From positions 62,001-126,000 of the forward strand of contig NZ_JBHSMG010000001.1 in assembly GCF_042655435.1 (NCBI RefSeq): a DNA stretch of 64,000 nucleotides. Direction: 5' to 3'. Below are positions 15,281-22,729 of the stretch, one piece after another. The notes beneath the pieces were generated by a model that saw only the letters and a list, made by a program, of their open reading frames with translations, did no database searches and was not told where the DNA came from. A program made the translations under genes and the position numbers. Source of the DNA: Lysinimonas soli (GTDB taxonomy: Bacteria > Actinomycetota > Actinomycetes > Actinomycetales > Microbacteriaceae). Numbering within the stretch: position 1 is the first letter of the stretch; every line of letters begins with the position of its first letter.

Positions 15281-16513
15281 ATGACGAATCACGCAGACCA
15301 CGTCCCCGGGGCATCCCTCCGGGTGGCCGTCGTCGGAGTGGGGCAGCGCTCCGTCATCGCGGGACACGTCACCACGTCGCCGACCGCGGCCGCGCTCGTC
15401 GCGGCGGTCGATCCGACCGAGGAGGGACGCTCGCGTGCCACTCAGATGTTCGGAGCCGACATCGAGGTCCACCGATCCGTCACCGAGCTGATTGCGCGGG
15501 GCGGCATCGACGCGGCGATCGTGACGACCCCCGACTGGACTCATGCGTCCATCGCCATCGAGTTGCTGCGTGCGGGAGTCGCCGTATATCTCGAGAAGCC
15601 CCTCGCGATCACCGTCGAAGAAGCCGACGCCGTTCTGATGGCGGCCGCCGAGACCGAGACCCCTCTGTACGTCGGACACAACTTCCGGCACTCGGGTGTG
15701 GTGCGGCTCATGCGCGAGATCATCGCCCGGGGCGAGATCGGCACGGTCAAGACGATCTGGGTCCGTCACTTCGTCGGAAACGGCGGCGATTACTACTACA
15801 AGGACTGGCACGCCGACCGCAGCCGCGTCAACTCCCTCCTGCTGCAGAAGGCAGCCCACGACCTCGATGTCATCCACCTCCTCGGCGGCGGCTACACCCG
15901 CAGGGTCGTAGGAATGGGGCAGCTCATGGTCTACGGCGACATCACCGACCGTCGCGAGCGCAGCGGGCAGACCATGCCGGACTGGTTCTCGTTCGAGAAC
16001 TGGCCGCCCGAGAGTCAGACCGGTCTCAACCCCGTCGTCGACGTCGAAGACGTCTCGATGGTCATGATGACGCTCGACAACGGCGTTCTGGCCAGTTATC
16101 AGCAATGCCACTTCACTCCCGACTACTGGCGCAACTACACCGTGATCGGCACCCAGGGTCGTCTCGAGAATTTCGGCGACACCGGCGGGGGCGTCGTCAG
16201 GGTGTGGAATCGCCGGTCGAACTACCGAGAAGCCGGCGACAAGGAATACCCGATCGCCGGCGTCGAGGTCGGGCACGCCGATGCCGACGAGTTGACGGTG
16301 AACGAATTCCTCGACCACGTATCCCGCGGCACGCCCAGTTCGCTGTCGCCTGTTGCCGCGCGTCAGGCCGTCGCGGCCGGCGCGCTGGCGACCACATCGC
16401 TTCGAGAGGGCTCGAGACCGCTCGATGTTCCACCGCTCCACCTGAGTGTCGAAAGCTACTTCACTCCCCGTGCTGCCGATGGGCAGCGACCATTCGAAAG
16501 GACACAGCTATGA
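15281..16513 (+). CDS. Gfo/Idh/MocA-family NAD(P)-dependent oxidoreductase
   Basis: 410 residues. Residues 14-135 form a Rossmann fold (VAVVGVGQRS, then VTTPDWTH and YLEKPLAIT with the EKP lysine motif near residue 108). The C-terminal half carries HFVGNGGDYYYKDW and KAAHDLDVIHLLGGG, where the His/Asp pair is the usual catalytic region. Members oxidise or epimerise sugars, and family GH109 within this fold hydrolyses alpha-GalNAc by an NAD-dependent mechanism. Which applies cannot be read from sequence; the locus makes a GalNAc-related glycoside or dehydrogenase activity plausible. It is first in a four-gene operon, and its stop overlaps the binding-protein ATG. Confidence 0.8.
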   Translation: MTNHADHVPGASLRVAVVGVGQRSVIAGHVTTSPTAAALVAAVDPTEEGRSRATQMFGADIEVHRSVTELIARGGIDAAIVTTPDWTHASIAIELLRAGVAVYLEKPLAITVEEADAVLMAAAETETPLYVGHNFRHSGVVRLMREIIARGEIGTVKTIWVRHFVGNGGDYYYKDWHADRSRVNSLLLQKAAHDLDVIHLLGGGYTRRVVGMGQLMVYGDITDRRERSGQTMPDWFSFENWPPESQTGLNPVVDVEDVSMVMMTLDNGVLASYQQCHFTPDYWRNYTVIGTQGRLENFGDTGGGVVRVWNRRSNYREAGDKEYPIAGVEVGHADADELTVNEFLDHVSRGTPSSLSPVAARQAVAAGALATTSLREGSRPLDVPPLHLSVESYFTPRAADGQRPFERTQL

Positions 16514-17829
16514 AATTCCTGTCACCACGACCGCAGGCGCGGCGTCGACATGTCGCGGCCGCCGCCGTCAGCACGCTGGCCGTCACGGTCATGCTCGCCG
16601 GTTGCGCCTCCGCGAGCACCTCCGCCGGAACCGGCGGATACTCCGCGCCGAGTAAGACCCTGTCGGCGAACATCACCTACGCGCTGTGGGACCAGACGCA
16701 GGTGAAGGCCATCAACGCGAACATCGCGGGCTTCAACAAGCTCTACCCCAACATCCACGTCAACGTCGACGTCACTCCGTGGGCGGACTACTGGACCAAG
16801 ATCCAGACGGAGGCGACGAGCAACACCCTTCCCGACCTCTTCTGGATGAACGGGCCGAACGCCAAACTGTACGAGGCCAACGGCAAGATCGAACCCATCA
16901 CGGGCGAGGTCGCGGCCGGAGCGATCAACCCGTCGAACTACCCGAAGTCGCTCGACGAGCTGTACTCCCTCAACGGGGTCGCCTACGGCGTGCCCAAGGA
17001 TTTCGACACCATCGGCCTCTGGTATAACGCGGCGATCTTCAAAGAAGCGGGGGTCGACGTGCCCACCAAGGACTGGACCTGGAGCGACTTCTCCACCGCG
17101 GCCACCGCGATCTCGACCAAGCTCGCGTCGAAGGGAATCTACGGGGCGGCCGCCGGCATGGACGGGCAGACCACGTACTATGACACCATCTTCCAGGCCG
17201 GCGGCGGCGTGATCAGCGCCGACGGCAAGAAGTCGATGTACGACTCGACCGCCACCGCTGCTGGCATCAAGTTCTGGACCGACCTCATCGCGTCGAAGGC
17301 GTCGCCGAGCATCCAGCAGCTCACTGATACCCCGGCGGATCAGTGGTTCGTCTCGGGAAAGGTCGCCATGTACCAGGGCGGTGACTGGGCACGGAGCGAG
17401 ATCGCCGCAGCGCCGATCGCCAAGGACGTTCAGGTCGCCCCGCTGCCCAAGGGCGTGAAGCGGGCAACGGTCATCCACGGCGTCTCGAATGTCGTCGCCG
17501 CTGCCGGCAAGAACAAGCAGGCCGCGCAGGCGTTGCAGGTCTACCTCGCCAGCAAGGCTGCGCAGCTGCAGCAGGGCAACATGGGAGCGATCATCCCCGC
17601 GTTCAACGGCACGCAGTCGGCGTTCGCAGCGTCGATGCCGGGAGTGAACCTGCAGACCTTCTTGGATGCGGTCGCCTACTCGGTACCGCTGCCGTCGTCC
17701 AAGAACACCGCGGCTTGGAACGCCTTCGAGTCGGCTCTGCTGCCGGCAGCGTTCTCTGGCGAGAAGCCGGTCGACAGTGTCCTGAGCGACCTCGCCACCC
17801 AGATGAACGGCGCCCTGGCAAAGGAATGA
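16510..17829 (+). CDS. Extracellular sugar-binding lipoprotein of a CUT1 ABC importer
   Basis: 439 residues. A lipoprotein signal with lipobox MLAGC (about residues 27-31) anchors it outside the membrane. The remainder is a family 1 solute-binding protein: ITYALWDQTQVKAI, a WADYWTKIQTEATS segment, DLFWMNGPN, and AYGVPKDFDTIGLWYNAAIF with the typical sugar-stacking region. It should capture an oligosaccharide or monosaccharide. With the secreted galactosaminidase at 9.3 kb, GalNAc or its short oligomers are the likely ligands (inference). It overlaps the Gfo gene and the first permease gene by four bases each. Confidence 0.88.
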   Translation: MKFLSPRPQARRRHVAAAAVSTLAVTVMLAGCASASTSAGTGGYSAPSKTLSANITYALWDQTQVKAINANIAGFNKLYPNIHVNVDVTPWADYWTKIQTEATSNTLPDLFWMNGPNAKLYEANGKIEPITGEVAAGAINPSNYPKSLDELYSLNGVAYGVPKDFDTIGLWYNAAIFKEAGVDVPTKDWTWSDFSTAATAISTKLASKGIYGAAAGMDGQTTYYDTIFQAGGGVISADGKKSMYDSTATAAGIKFWTDLIASKASPSIQQLTDTPADQWFVSGKVAMYQGGDWARSEIAAAPIAKDVQVAPLPKGVKRATVIHGVSNVVAAAGKNKQAAQALQVYLASKAAQLQQGNMGAIIPAFNGTQSAFAASMPGVNLQTFLDAVAYSVPLPSSKNTAAWNAFESALLPAAFSGEKPVDSVLSDLATQMNGALAKE

Positions 17830-18776
17830 CCATCAAATCGGAACGTGTCCGCTCCGTCTCGCTGACGCCTGCTTCACTCGGGCGTCGGCGGGGCGGGGCG
17901 GCCGCTCGCCGTGACGGCATCTGGCCGTGGCTGTTCGTGGGCCCGCTGCTGTGCGGCGTGGGGATGTTCTACATCTGGCCCATTCTGCAGACGGCGTTCT
18001 ACTCGTTCACGACGTCGGGGGTCTTCGGCGGTTTCACCTGGTCCGGAACGGCGAACTACGCCGAGCTGTTCGCCGACCCGAAGCTCTATCAGGCGCTCGC
18101 GAACACTCTCGTCTACACGGTCATCGTGTTGCTCGGGATCCCCCTCGCGGTGTGGCTCGCGAGCCTTCTCAATACGCCGGGCCTGCGGTTCGCCGCGTTC
18201 TATCGCGTGCTGTTCTTCCTCCCGTACATCGCGATGCCCACGGCGGTCGCGCTCGTCTGGAGGATCATCTTCAACGGCGACTTCGGCATCCTCAATCACG
18301 CGCTCGCGCTCGTCGGAATCAAGGGGCCGTACTGGATCAGCACCCCCGGGTTCGCGCTCCTGGCGGTCTCGATCGTCGGGCTCTGGTCGTCGATCGGATT
18401 CGCGATCATCATCCTGAGCGCCGGACTCAAGAACATTCCGGTCGAGCTCTACGAAGCGGCTGAACTCGACGGCGCATCCCGGTCTCGGCAGTTCCGGTCG
18501 GTGACGGTTCCCCTGCTCACCCCGAGCATCTTCTTCGTCTTCATCATCACGATCATCTCGAGCTTCCAGCTCTTCGACCTTCTCTACGCGCTTCTGGGAA
18601 GCAAGAACCCCGTGCTTCCCCAGACGATGTCGCTCGTCTTCTACTTCTACAGCCAGGGTTTCGTCAGCAACAACAAGGGCTACGCCGCTGCCATCGCCAT
18701 GTTCATCTTCGTGCTCATCGGGCTGGTCACGATCTGGCAGTTCCGCCTGCAGCGCAGATGGGTGAGAAATGACTAG
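17826..18776 (+). CDS. CUT1 sugar ABC transporter permease (MalF/UgpA type)
   Basis: 316 residues with a cytoplasmic N-terminal stretch rich in Arg and six hydrophobic segments (first about residues 34-55). The cytoplasmic EAA loop ELYEAAELDGASRSRQFR (about residue 208) docks the ATPase. It is the first of two permeases forming the membrane channel for the binding protein upstream. ATGA overlap with the binding-protein gene. No ATPase gene lies in this operon; in actinomycetes such importers commonly share one multipurpose ATPase (MsiK type). Confidence 0.9.
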   Translation: MTIKSERVRSVSLTPASLGRRRGGAAARRDGIWPWLFVGPLLCGVGMFYIWPILQTAFYSFTTSGVFGGFTWSGTANYAELFADPKLYQALANTLVYTVIVLLGIPLAVWLASLLNTPGLRFAAFYRVLFFLPYIAMPTAVALVWRIIFNGDFGILNHALALVGIKGPYWISTPGFALLAVSIVGLWSSIGFAIIILSAGLKNIPVELYEAAELDGASRSRQFRSVTVPLLTPSIFFVFIITIISSFQLFDLLYALLGSKNPVLPQTMSLVFYFYSQGFVSNNKGYAAAIAMFIFVLIGLVTIWQFRLQRRWVRND

Positions 18777-19662
18777 TGCGAGCAACAGGATCGGTGCGAC
18801 CCGTGTCGCCGCGGTCGGGGCGGTGCGCCGATCCGAGGTGGCGCGGGCGCGACGGGGCAGCCACGTCGGCGCCCACCTCGTCCTCGGCGTCGGCGGTCTG
18901 CTCATGGCGTTCCCGTTCGTGTGGCAGATCATCATGTCGCTCTCGACCAACGTCGAGGTGCAGAGCGTGGTGCCGACCTTCTGGCCGGCGCAGCTCCAGT
19001 GGCAGAACTACGCCGAGGTCTTGACCCGGTTGCCGTTCCTCTCCCAGCTCGGCACGTCGATCCTGATCACCGTGATCCGCACCGCGGCGCAGATCGTGCT
19101 GTGCACGATGGCCGGCTACGCCTTCGCGAGGATGCGTTTCGCCGGTCGCTCGCCTCTGCTCGCGGTCGTGCTGTCGATCCTGCTGGTGCCCGCGCAGGTG
19201 TATCTCATCTCGCAGTATCAGATCATCCAGAGTCTCGGTCTGCTCAACACCTTGCTCGGCCTCGTCGCCCCCGGCCTGTTCAGCGCCTTCGGCACGTTCT
19301 TGATGAGGACGGCGTTCCTGAACCTGCCGGCCGAACTCGAAGAAGCCGCCCGCATGGACGGCGCGAATCCGTTCCAGACCTTCTGGCGGATCATGCTCCC
19401 CCTGGCGAAGCCGAGCATCAGCGTGCTGGCGATCACCACCGTGCTCTGGTCGTGGAACGAGCTGCTCTGGCCTCTCGTCGTCTCGACCTATTCCAATGCC
19501 ATGCCGTTGTCGGCGGGGCTCGCCACCATCGCCGGCGACGTGACGGTCAACTACCCCGTGCTCATGGCGGCGAGTCTGATGGCGATGGCGCCCGTGCTGA
19601 TCCTGTTCATCGCGCTGCAGAGACGGGTCATCGACGGGCTGGCGTCCTCGGGCCTCAAGTAG
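18769..19662 (+). CDS. CUT1 sugar ABC transporter permease (MalG/UgpE type)
   Basis: 297 residues with six membrane segments, the second half of the importer channel. The EAA loop is ELEEAARMDGANPFQTFWR (about residue 190), followed by the conserved LPLAKPSISVLAI. The N-terminal 35 residues are basic and cytoplasmic. It overlaps the first permease by eight bases and ends the operon; the next gene is convergent, 27 bases beyond. Substrate as for the binding protein. Length and motifs are normal for the family. Confidence 0.9.
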   Translation: MTSASNRIGATRVAAVGAVRRSEVARARRGSHVGAHLVLGVGGLLMAFPFVWQIIMSLSTNVEVQSVVPTFWPAQLQWQNYAEVLTRLPFLSQLGTSILITVIRTAAQIVLCTMAGYAFARMRFAGRSPLLAVVLSILLVPAQVYLISQYQIIQSLGLLNTLLGLVAPGLFSAFGTFLMRTAFLNLPAELEEAARMDGANPFQTFWRIMLPLAKPSISVLAITTVLWSWNELLWPLVVSTYSNAMPLSAGLATIAGDVTVNYPVLMAASLMAMAPVLILFIALQRRVIDGLASSGLK

Positions 19663-19689
19663 CGTCGCGCGAGCTTCCGAAGCAGGCGA

Positions 19690-20682
19690 TCAGGCCAGCA
19701 TCCCCAGTTCGCGCATGCTGTCGACGGTCTCGACGATCGTCTGCTCGGCCGGGCGGTAGCTGAGCCCCAGCTCGCGCTTGCCGCGCTCGTTGTGGATGAC
19801 GAGCGGCGCCAGCTCCTCACCCTCCACCTCCGCGGTCGGTGCCTTCTCGGCGAACGCGCCGAAGTGCTCGCGCAGCAGCTCGGCGACCCCGAGCCAGCTG
19901 ATCGTCGGACCGTCGGCGAGGAGCAGGTAGCGCTTGCCCGCCGCGTCGGCAGCGGCCATCGCCGCGATGTGCGCCGCCGCGACATCCCGCACGTCGGCGA
20001 TGCCGAAGCGCTGTCGCGGCGCGAGCGGCATGTGACCTCCGAGCATCGCCGAGAAGAGCTGCAGCGACGACCGCGCCTCGGATGTCAGGGTCGGCCCCGC
20101 GATCCAGGTCGGGTTGAGCACCACCAGCTCGGTGTCGCCGCCCTCCCGCTCGATGAAGTCCCAGGCCGCGCGCTCGGCGACCGCCTTCGACAGCGGGTAC
20201 ACGGGCAGCCCGGGGGTGTCGGGCGAGGTCCAGTCGGTCTCGTCGTATTCCCGCGTCGTGCTCCCCGGGTTGGCGGGTTTGGGGGAGTAGCCGACCGCCG
20301 CGAAGGAGGAGGTCAGCACGGCGCGGCGGGCTCCCGCGTCGCGCGCGGCCCGCAGCGCGCGCATGGCGCCGTCGCGGGCGGGGGCCACCACCTCATCCGG
20401 GTTCTGGGATTGGATCATCGGCGAGGCCACGTGGTACACCTCGTCGATGCCGGCTGCGGCATCCGCCCAGCCGGCGTCGTCGGTCAGCGTCGCCACGGCG
20501 AAGGAGAGGCCGGCGTCGTCGGCTCCGCCGCGCCGCACGGCCGCGCGCACGGCGCCGGCGCGGTCGAGGGAGCGGACGGTCGTGCGCACGGGCGTGCCCT
20601 GCTGCAGGAGGTCGGTGATCAGGCGGGTGGCGAGGTATCCCGTGCCGCCGGTGACGAGCGCGGGGGTCGAATTCGTTGTCAT
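19690..20682 (-). CDS. Extended SDR / NAD-dependent epimerase-dehydratase (dihydroflavonol reductase-like)
   Basis: 330 residues. Starts with the Rossmann motif VTGGTGYLATRL (9-20). A basic residue pair after the second strand suggests NADPH. The active site shows SSFAAVGY with a catalytic Ser and YPLSKAVAE with Tyr-x3-Lys (about residue 165). The reaction is probably reduction of a carbonyl; the substrate is unknown. It lies 33 bases downstream of the MerR gene on the same strand and has its own MerR-type promoter that places the ATG at the presumed transcription start, so it is probably leaderless and induced by the MerR protein. Confidence 0.82.
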   Translation of the reverse strand: MTTNSTPALVTGGTGYLATRLITDLLQQGTPVRTTVRSLDRAGAVRAAVRRGGADDAGLSFAVATLTDDAGWADAAAGIDEVYHVASPMIQSQNPDEVVAPARDGAMRALRAARDAGARRAVLTSSFAAVGYSPKPANPGSTTREYDETDWTSPDTPGLPVYPLSKAVAERAAWDFIEREGGDTELVVLNPTWIAGPTLTSEARSSLQLFSAMLGGHMPLAPRQRFGIADVRDVAAAHIAAMAAADAAGKRYLLLADGPTISWLGVAELLREHFGAFAEKAPTAEVEGEELAPLVIHNERGKRELGLSYRPAEQTIVETVDSMRELGMLA

Positions 20683-20699
20683 GCGATCAGCACAACATC

Positions 20700-20721
20700 C
20701 CTCAAGCGCTTGAGGTCAAGC
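20700..20721 (-). promoter_or_regulatory. MerR-type promoter/operator of the SDR gene
   Basis: Read on the minus strand, TTGACC (-35) is followed by the dyad CTCAAGCGCTTGAG between the promoter elements. From the end of TTGACC the ATG of the SDR gene is 31 bases away. The 16-base core GCTTGACCTCAAGCGC (20706-20721) is repeated exactly at 21183-21198 before the MerR gene, also with 31 bases between TTGACC and the ATG. Long spacers with a dyad inside are the mark of MerR-activated promoters. Confidence 0.7.
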
Positions 20722-21159
20722 CCGCATGGCCGCCTCGAGGCTCGGCAGCACCGCGTGCACACGCAGTTGCGCCTCGGCCTCGTCGGCGACGTCGCCGCGA
20801 TCGCGGGCATCCCAGAGCTCCGCCTTCGCCTGCAGGTAGTCGAGATGCACCCGCAGCGTCTCGATCTCGTCGCGCACCCGGTCGGCATGCCGCAGCAGCA
20901 GCTCGCGCTGCTCGCCGGCCGCGATGTTCCCGCGCGCACGGTTGCCCTGGTAGCTGCGCATGTCCTGGATGCCGACCCCCATCGCCCGAAGACACGCCAG
21001 CGCCTGCAGGGCGTCGAGGTCGCTCTCGCGGTACCGCCGATGGCCGCTGCTCGCATCGCGGGGGATGGGGCCGATCAGCCCGATCTCCTCGTAGTAGCGC
21101 AACGTCGGCTCGCTGAGCCCGGTCTGCCGGGCCACCTGCTGGATGGTGAGCATGGTCAT
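20716..21159 (-). CDS. MerR-family transcriptional regulator
   Basis: 147 residues. The winged helix (TIQQVARQTGLSEPTLRYYEEIG, residues 4-26, in two parts TIQQVARQTGLSE and PTLRYYEEIG) and RRYRESDLDALQAL are standard MerR. A coiled coil follows (about residues 80-120). The C-terminal part is short and has no cysteine cluster, so it is not a metal sensor of the classic kind; a small organic inducer is more likely. I chose the ATG at 21159 because it lies at the same distance from the operator as in the SDR gene; an ATG two codons on is possible. No Shine-Dalgarno sequence precedes it, consistent with a leaderless transcript. It probably controls itself and the SDR gene. Confidence 0.85.
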   Translation of the reverse strand: MTMLTIQQVARQTGLSEPTLRYYEEIGLIGPIPRDASSGHRRYRESDLDALQALACLRAMGVGIQDMRSYQGNRARGNIAAGEQRELLLRHADRVRDEIETLRVHLDYLQAKAELWDARDRGDVADEAEAQLRVHAVLPSLEAAMRA

Positions 21160-21182
21160 GCGACCAGTCGAGCACACTTCAC

Positions 21183-21198
21183 GCGCTTGAGGTCAAGC
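21183..21198 (-). promoter_or_regulatory. MerR-type promoter/operator, autoregulatory copy
   Basis: The same 16 bases as at 20706-20721 (GCTTGACCTCAAGCGC on the minus strand), here followed by an imperfect half of the dyad (GTGAAG instead of TTGAGG). The weaker right half may mean weaker binding, so autoregulation would be less strong than control of the SDR gene. This is inference from the sequence. Confidence 0.65.
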
Positions 21199-21242
21199 GG
21201 TCGCCAAGACGTGCCGAGGCTGCTTCCCGTACAGTTCATGCC

Positions 21243-21713
21243 ATGGAAGCTCGACGCAGCCGGAGGCCGGAGGCGATCGTCGCGTTCTCCGATCTCGTGC
21301 GGGTCGAGACGCGCCTCTACAACGCGCTGGATGCCGTGCTGCGGGAGGCTCACGGCGTGACGCTCGGCGCATTCGAGTTCCTGCGGTACATCCGCGCGCA
21401 CGACTCGGCTCGCGTCGCCGACCTCGCCGCCGCGTTCGCCATCGGCGTCGGGGCGACGAGCAAGGGCGTCGACCGGATGGAGGCCAACGGCTGGGTGGAG
21501 CGCCTGGCCAACCCCGCCAACCGGCGGTCGTCCCTGCTCGCCGTGACGGCAGCGGGGGAGCGGCTCATCGACCTCGCGACCCCGACCTTCGACACCGAGT
21601 TCGCGCGGCTCACCTCGAGTGTCGACCCGGCGGCTCTCGCCGCTCTTGTGCAGACACTCGGGGTTCTGCGCGGTGAGCTGGAGAGCCGCGGGGTCGGTCA
21701 ACCCGCGGGGTGA
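21243..21713 (+). CDS. MarR-family transcriptional regulator
   Basis: 156 residues. The winged helix-turn-helix spans about residues 35-105 (VTLGAFEFLRYI, VADLAAAFAIGVGATSKGVD, then a wing ending NRRSSLLAVTAAG). Flanking helices form the dimer interface. Divergent from the MerR gene across about 83 bases and convergent with the esterase gene that follows. Its target may be either neighbour. No cysteine appears in the HTH, so oxidation sensing of the OhrR type is unlikely; the inducer is unknown. Confidence 0.82.
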   Translation: MEARRSRRPEAIVAFSDLVRVETRLYNALDAVLREAHGVTLGAFEFLRYIRAHDSARVADLAAAFAIGVGATSKGVDRMEANGWVERLANPANRRSSLLAVTAAGERLIDLATPTFDTEFARLTSSVDPAALAALVQTLGVLRGELESRGVGQPAG

Positions 21714-21735
21714 GCGGGCTCGGCCCGCCCGCGTT

Positions 21736-22629
21736 TCAGGCTGCGATCCTCGCTGAGAGGAACTGCGCTGCCCGGTCGAGGGCGGCATCCGCCTCGTCGA
21801 GCACCCCCACCAGCGCCTGGAACACGTGGGACGCATCCGCGGTGACGTCGAGGATGACGTCGACCCCGGCCGCCGCGGCGCGCACGGCAAGGCGGGTCGA
21901 GTCGTCCAGCAGCACCTCGTTGCTGCCGACCTGCAACAGCATCGGGGGGAACCCGGCGAGGTCGGCGCGCGTCGCGGGGCTCAGCAGCTCCTGGTCGGGA
22001 TCCTGCCCGGCCAGGTAGAGGCTCCCCGACGCCTCCAACGCCGCGCGAGTGAGGAGCGGATCGGCGTCGGCCTTCGACTCCATGCTCTCGCCGCTGCGGG
22101 TTGCGTCGAATCCACCCGAGAACGCGACGATCGCGCCCGGCAGCGGGAGTCCGGCCGCTCGGGCGGCGAGGGCGGTCGTCACGCTGAGCCCGCCCCCGGC
22201 GGAGTCGCCGGCGAAGGCGATCTGCGCCGGATCGAGCCCGCTGTCGAGGAGCGCGCGATACGCCTCGACTCCGCTCTCGATCCCCGCGGGGAACGGATGC
22301 TCGGGCGCGAGCGCGTAGTCGAGCGAGAACGCCGACATCCCGGTGCGGGCGACCAGCTCCGAGGTCAGCCCGAGCGCGGTGCGCGGCGAGCCGACGATCC
22401 ACGAGCCGCCGTGGAAGTAGAGGATCGTGCCGCGCCGCTTCCCATCGAGCGGCTCGACGCGAAGGGCGGGAATGCCGGCGAGTTGCTCGTCCGTCACGCT
22501 GACGCGATCACTGACGCGCCATCCGCGGCTCATCCGCTCGAATGCGGAGCGCTGCTCCTCGATCGTGGTGCCGCCGAACGACGTCTGCCGCAACTGCTGG
22601 TCGATGAGTCTCAATTGCTGCTTGCTCAC
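21736..22629 (-). CDS. Alpha/beta hydrolase of the hormone-sensitive lipase family (esterase)
   Basis: 297 residues from the GTG at 22629, which has GGGAG seven bases upstream; an ATG at 22668 would add 13 residues but has its purine box directly against it. The oxyanion motif LYFHGGSWIVGS (about residue 67), nucleophile GDSAGGGLS (about 142), and a late DASHVFQ supplying the catalytic His near the end are the HSL/family IV arrangement. It probably cleaves short acyl esters in the cytoplasm. It is convergent with the MarR gene, and no partner gene is evident. Confidence 0.82.
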   Translation of the reverse strand: MSKQQLRLIDQQLRQTSFGGTTIEEQRSAFERMSRGWRVSDRVSVTDEQLAGIPALRVEPLDGKRRGTILYFHGGSWIVGSPRTALGLTSELVARTGMSAFSLDYALAPEHPFPAGIESGVEAYRALLDSGLDPAQIAFAGDSAGGGLSVTTALAARAAGLPLPGAIVAFSGGFDATRSGESMESKADADPLLTRAALEASGSLYLAGQDPDQELLSPATRADLAGFPPMLLQVGSNEVLLDDSTRLAVRAAAAGVDVILDVTADASHVFQALVGVLDEADAALDRAAQFLSARIAA

Positions 22630-22729
22630 GGGTGCTCCCTGGTCGTGTTGATTGCTCTGGAAAATCATTCCTGAACATATACTTCCTCAACCCACCGACA
22701 TCGGACCCGTTGCGGAGCGCGGTCGGCCC

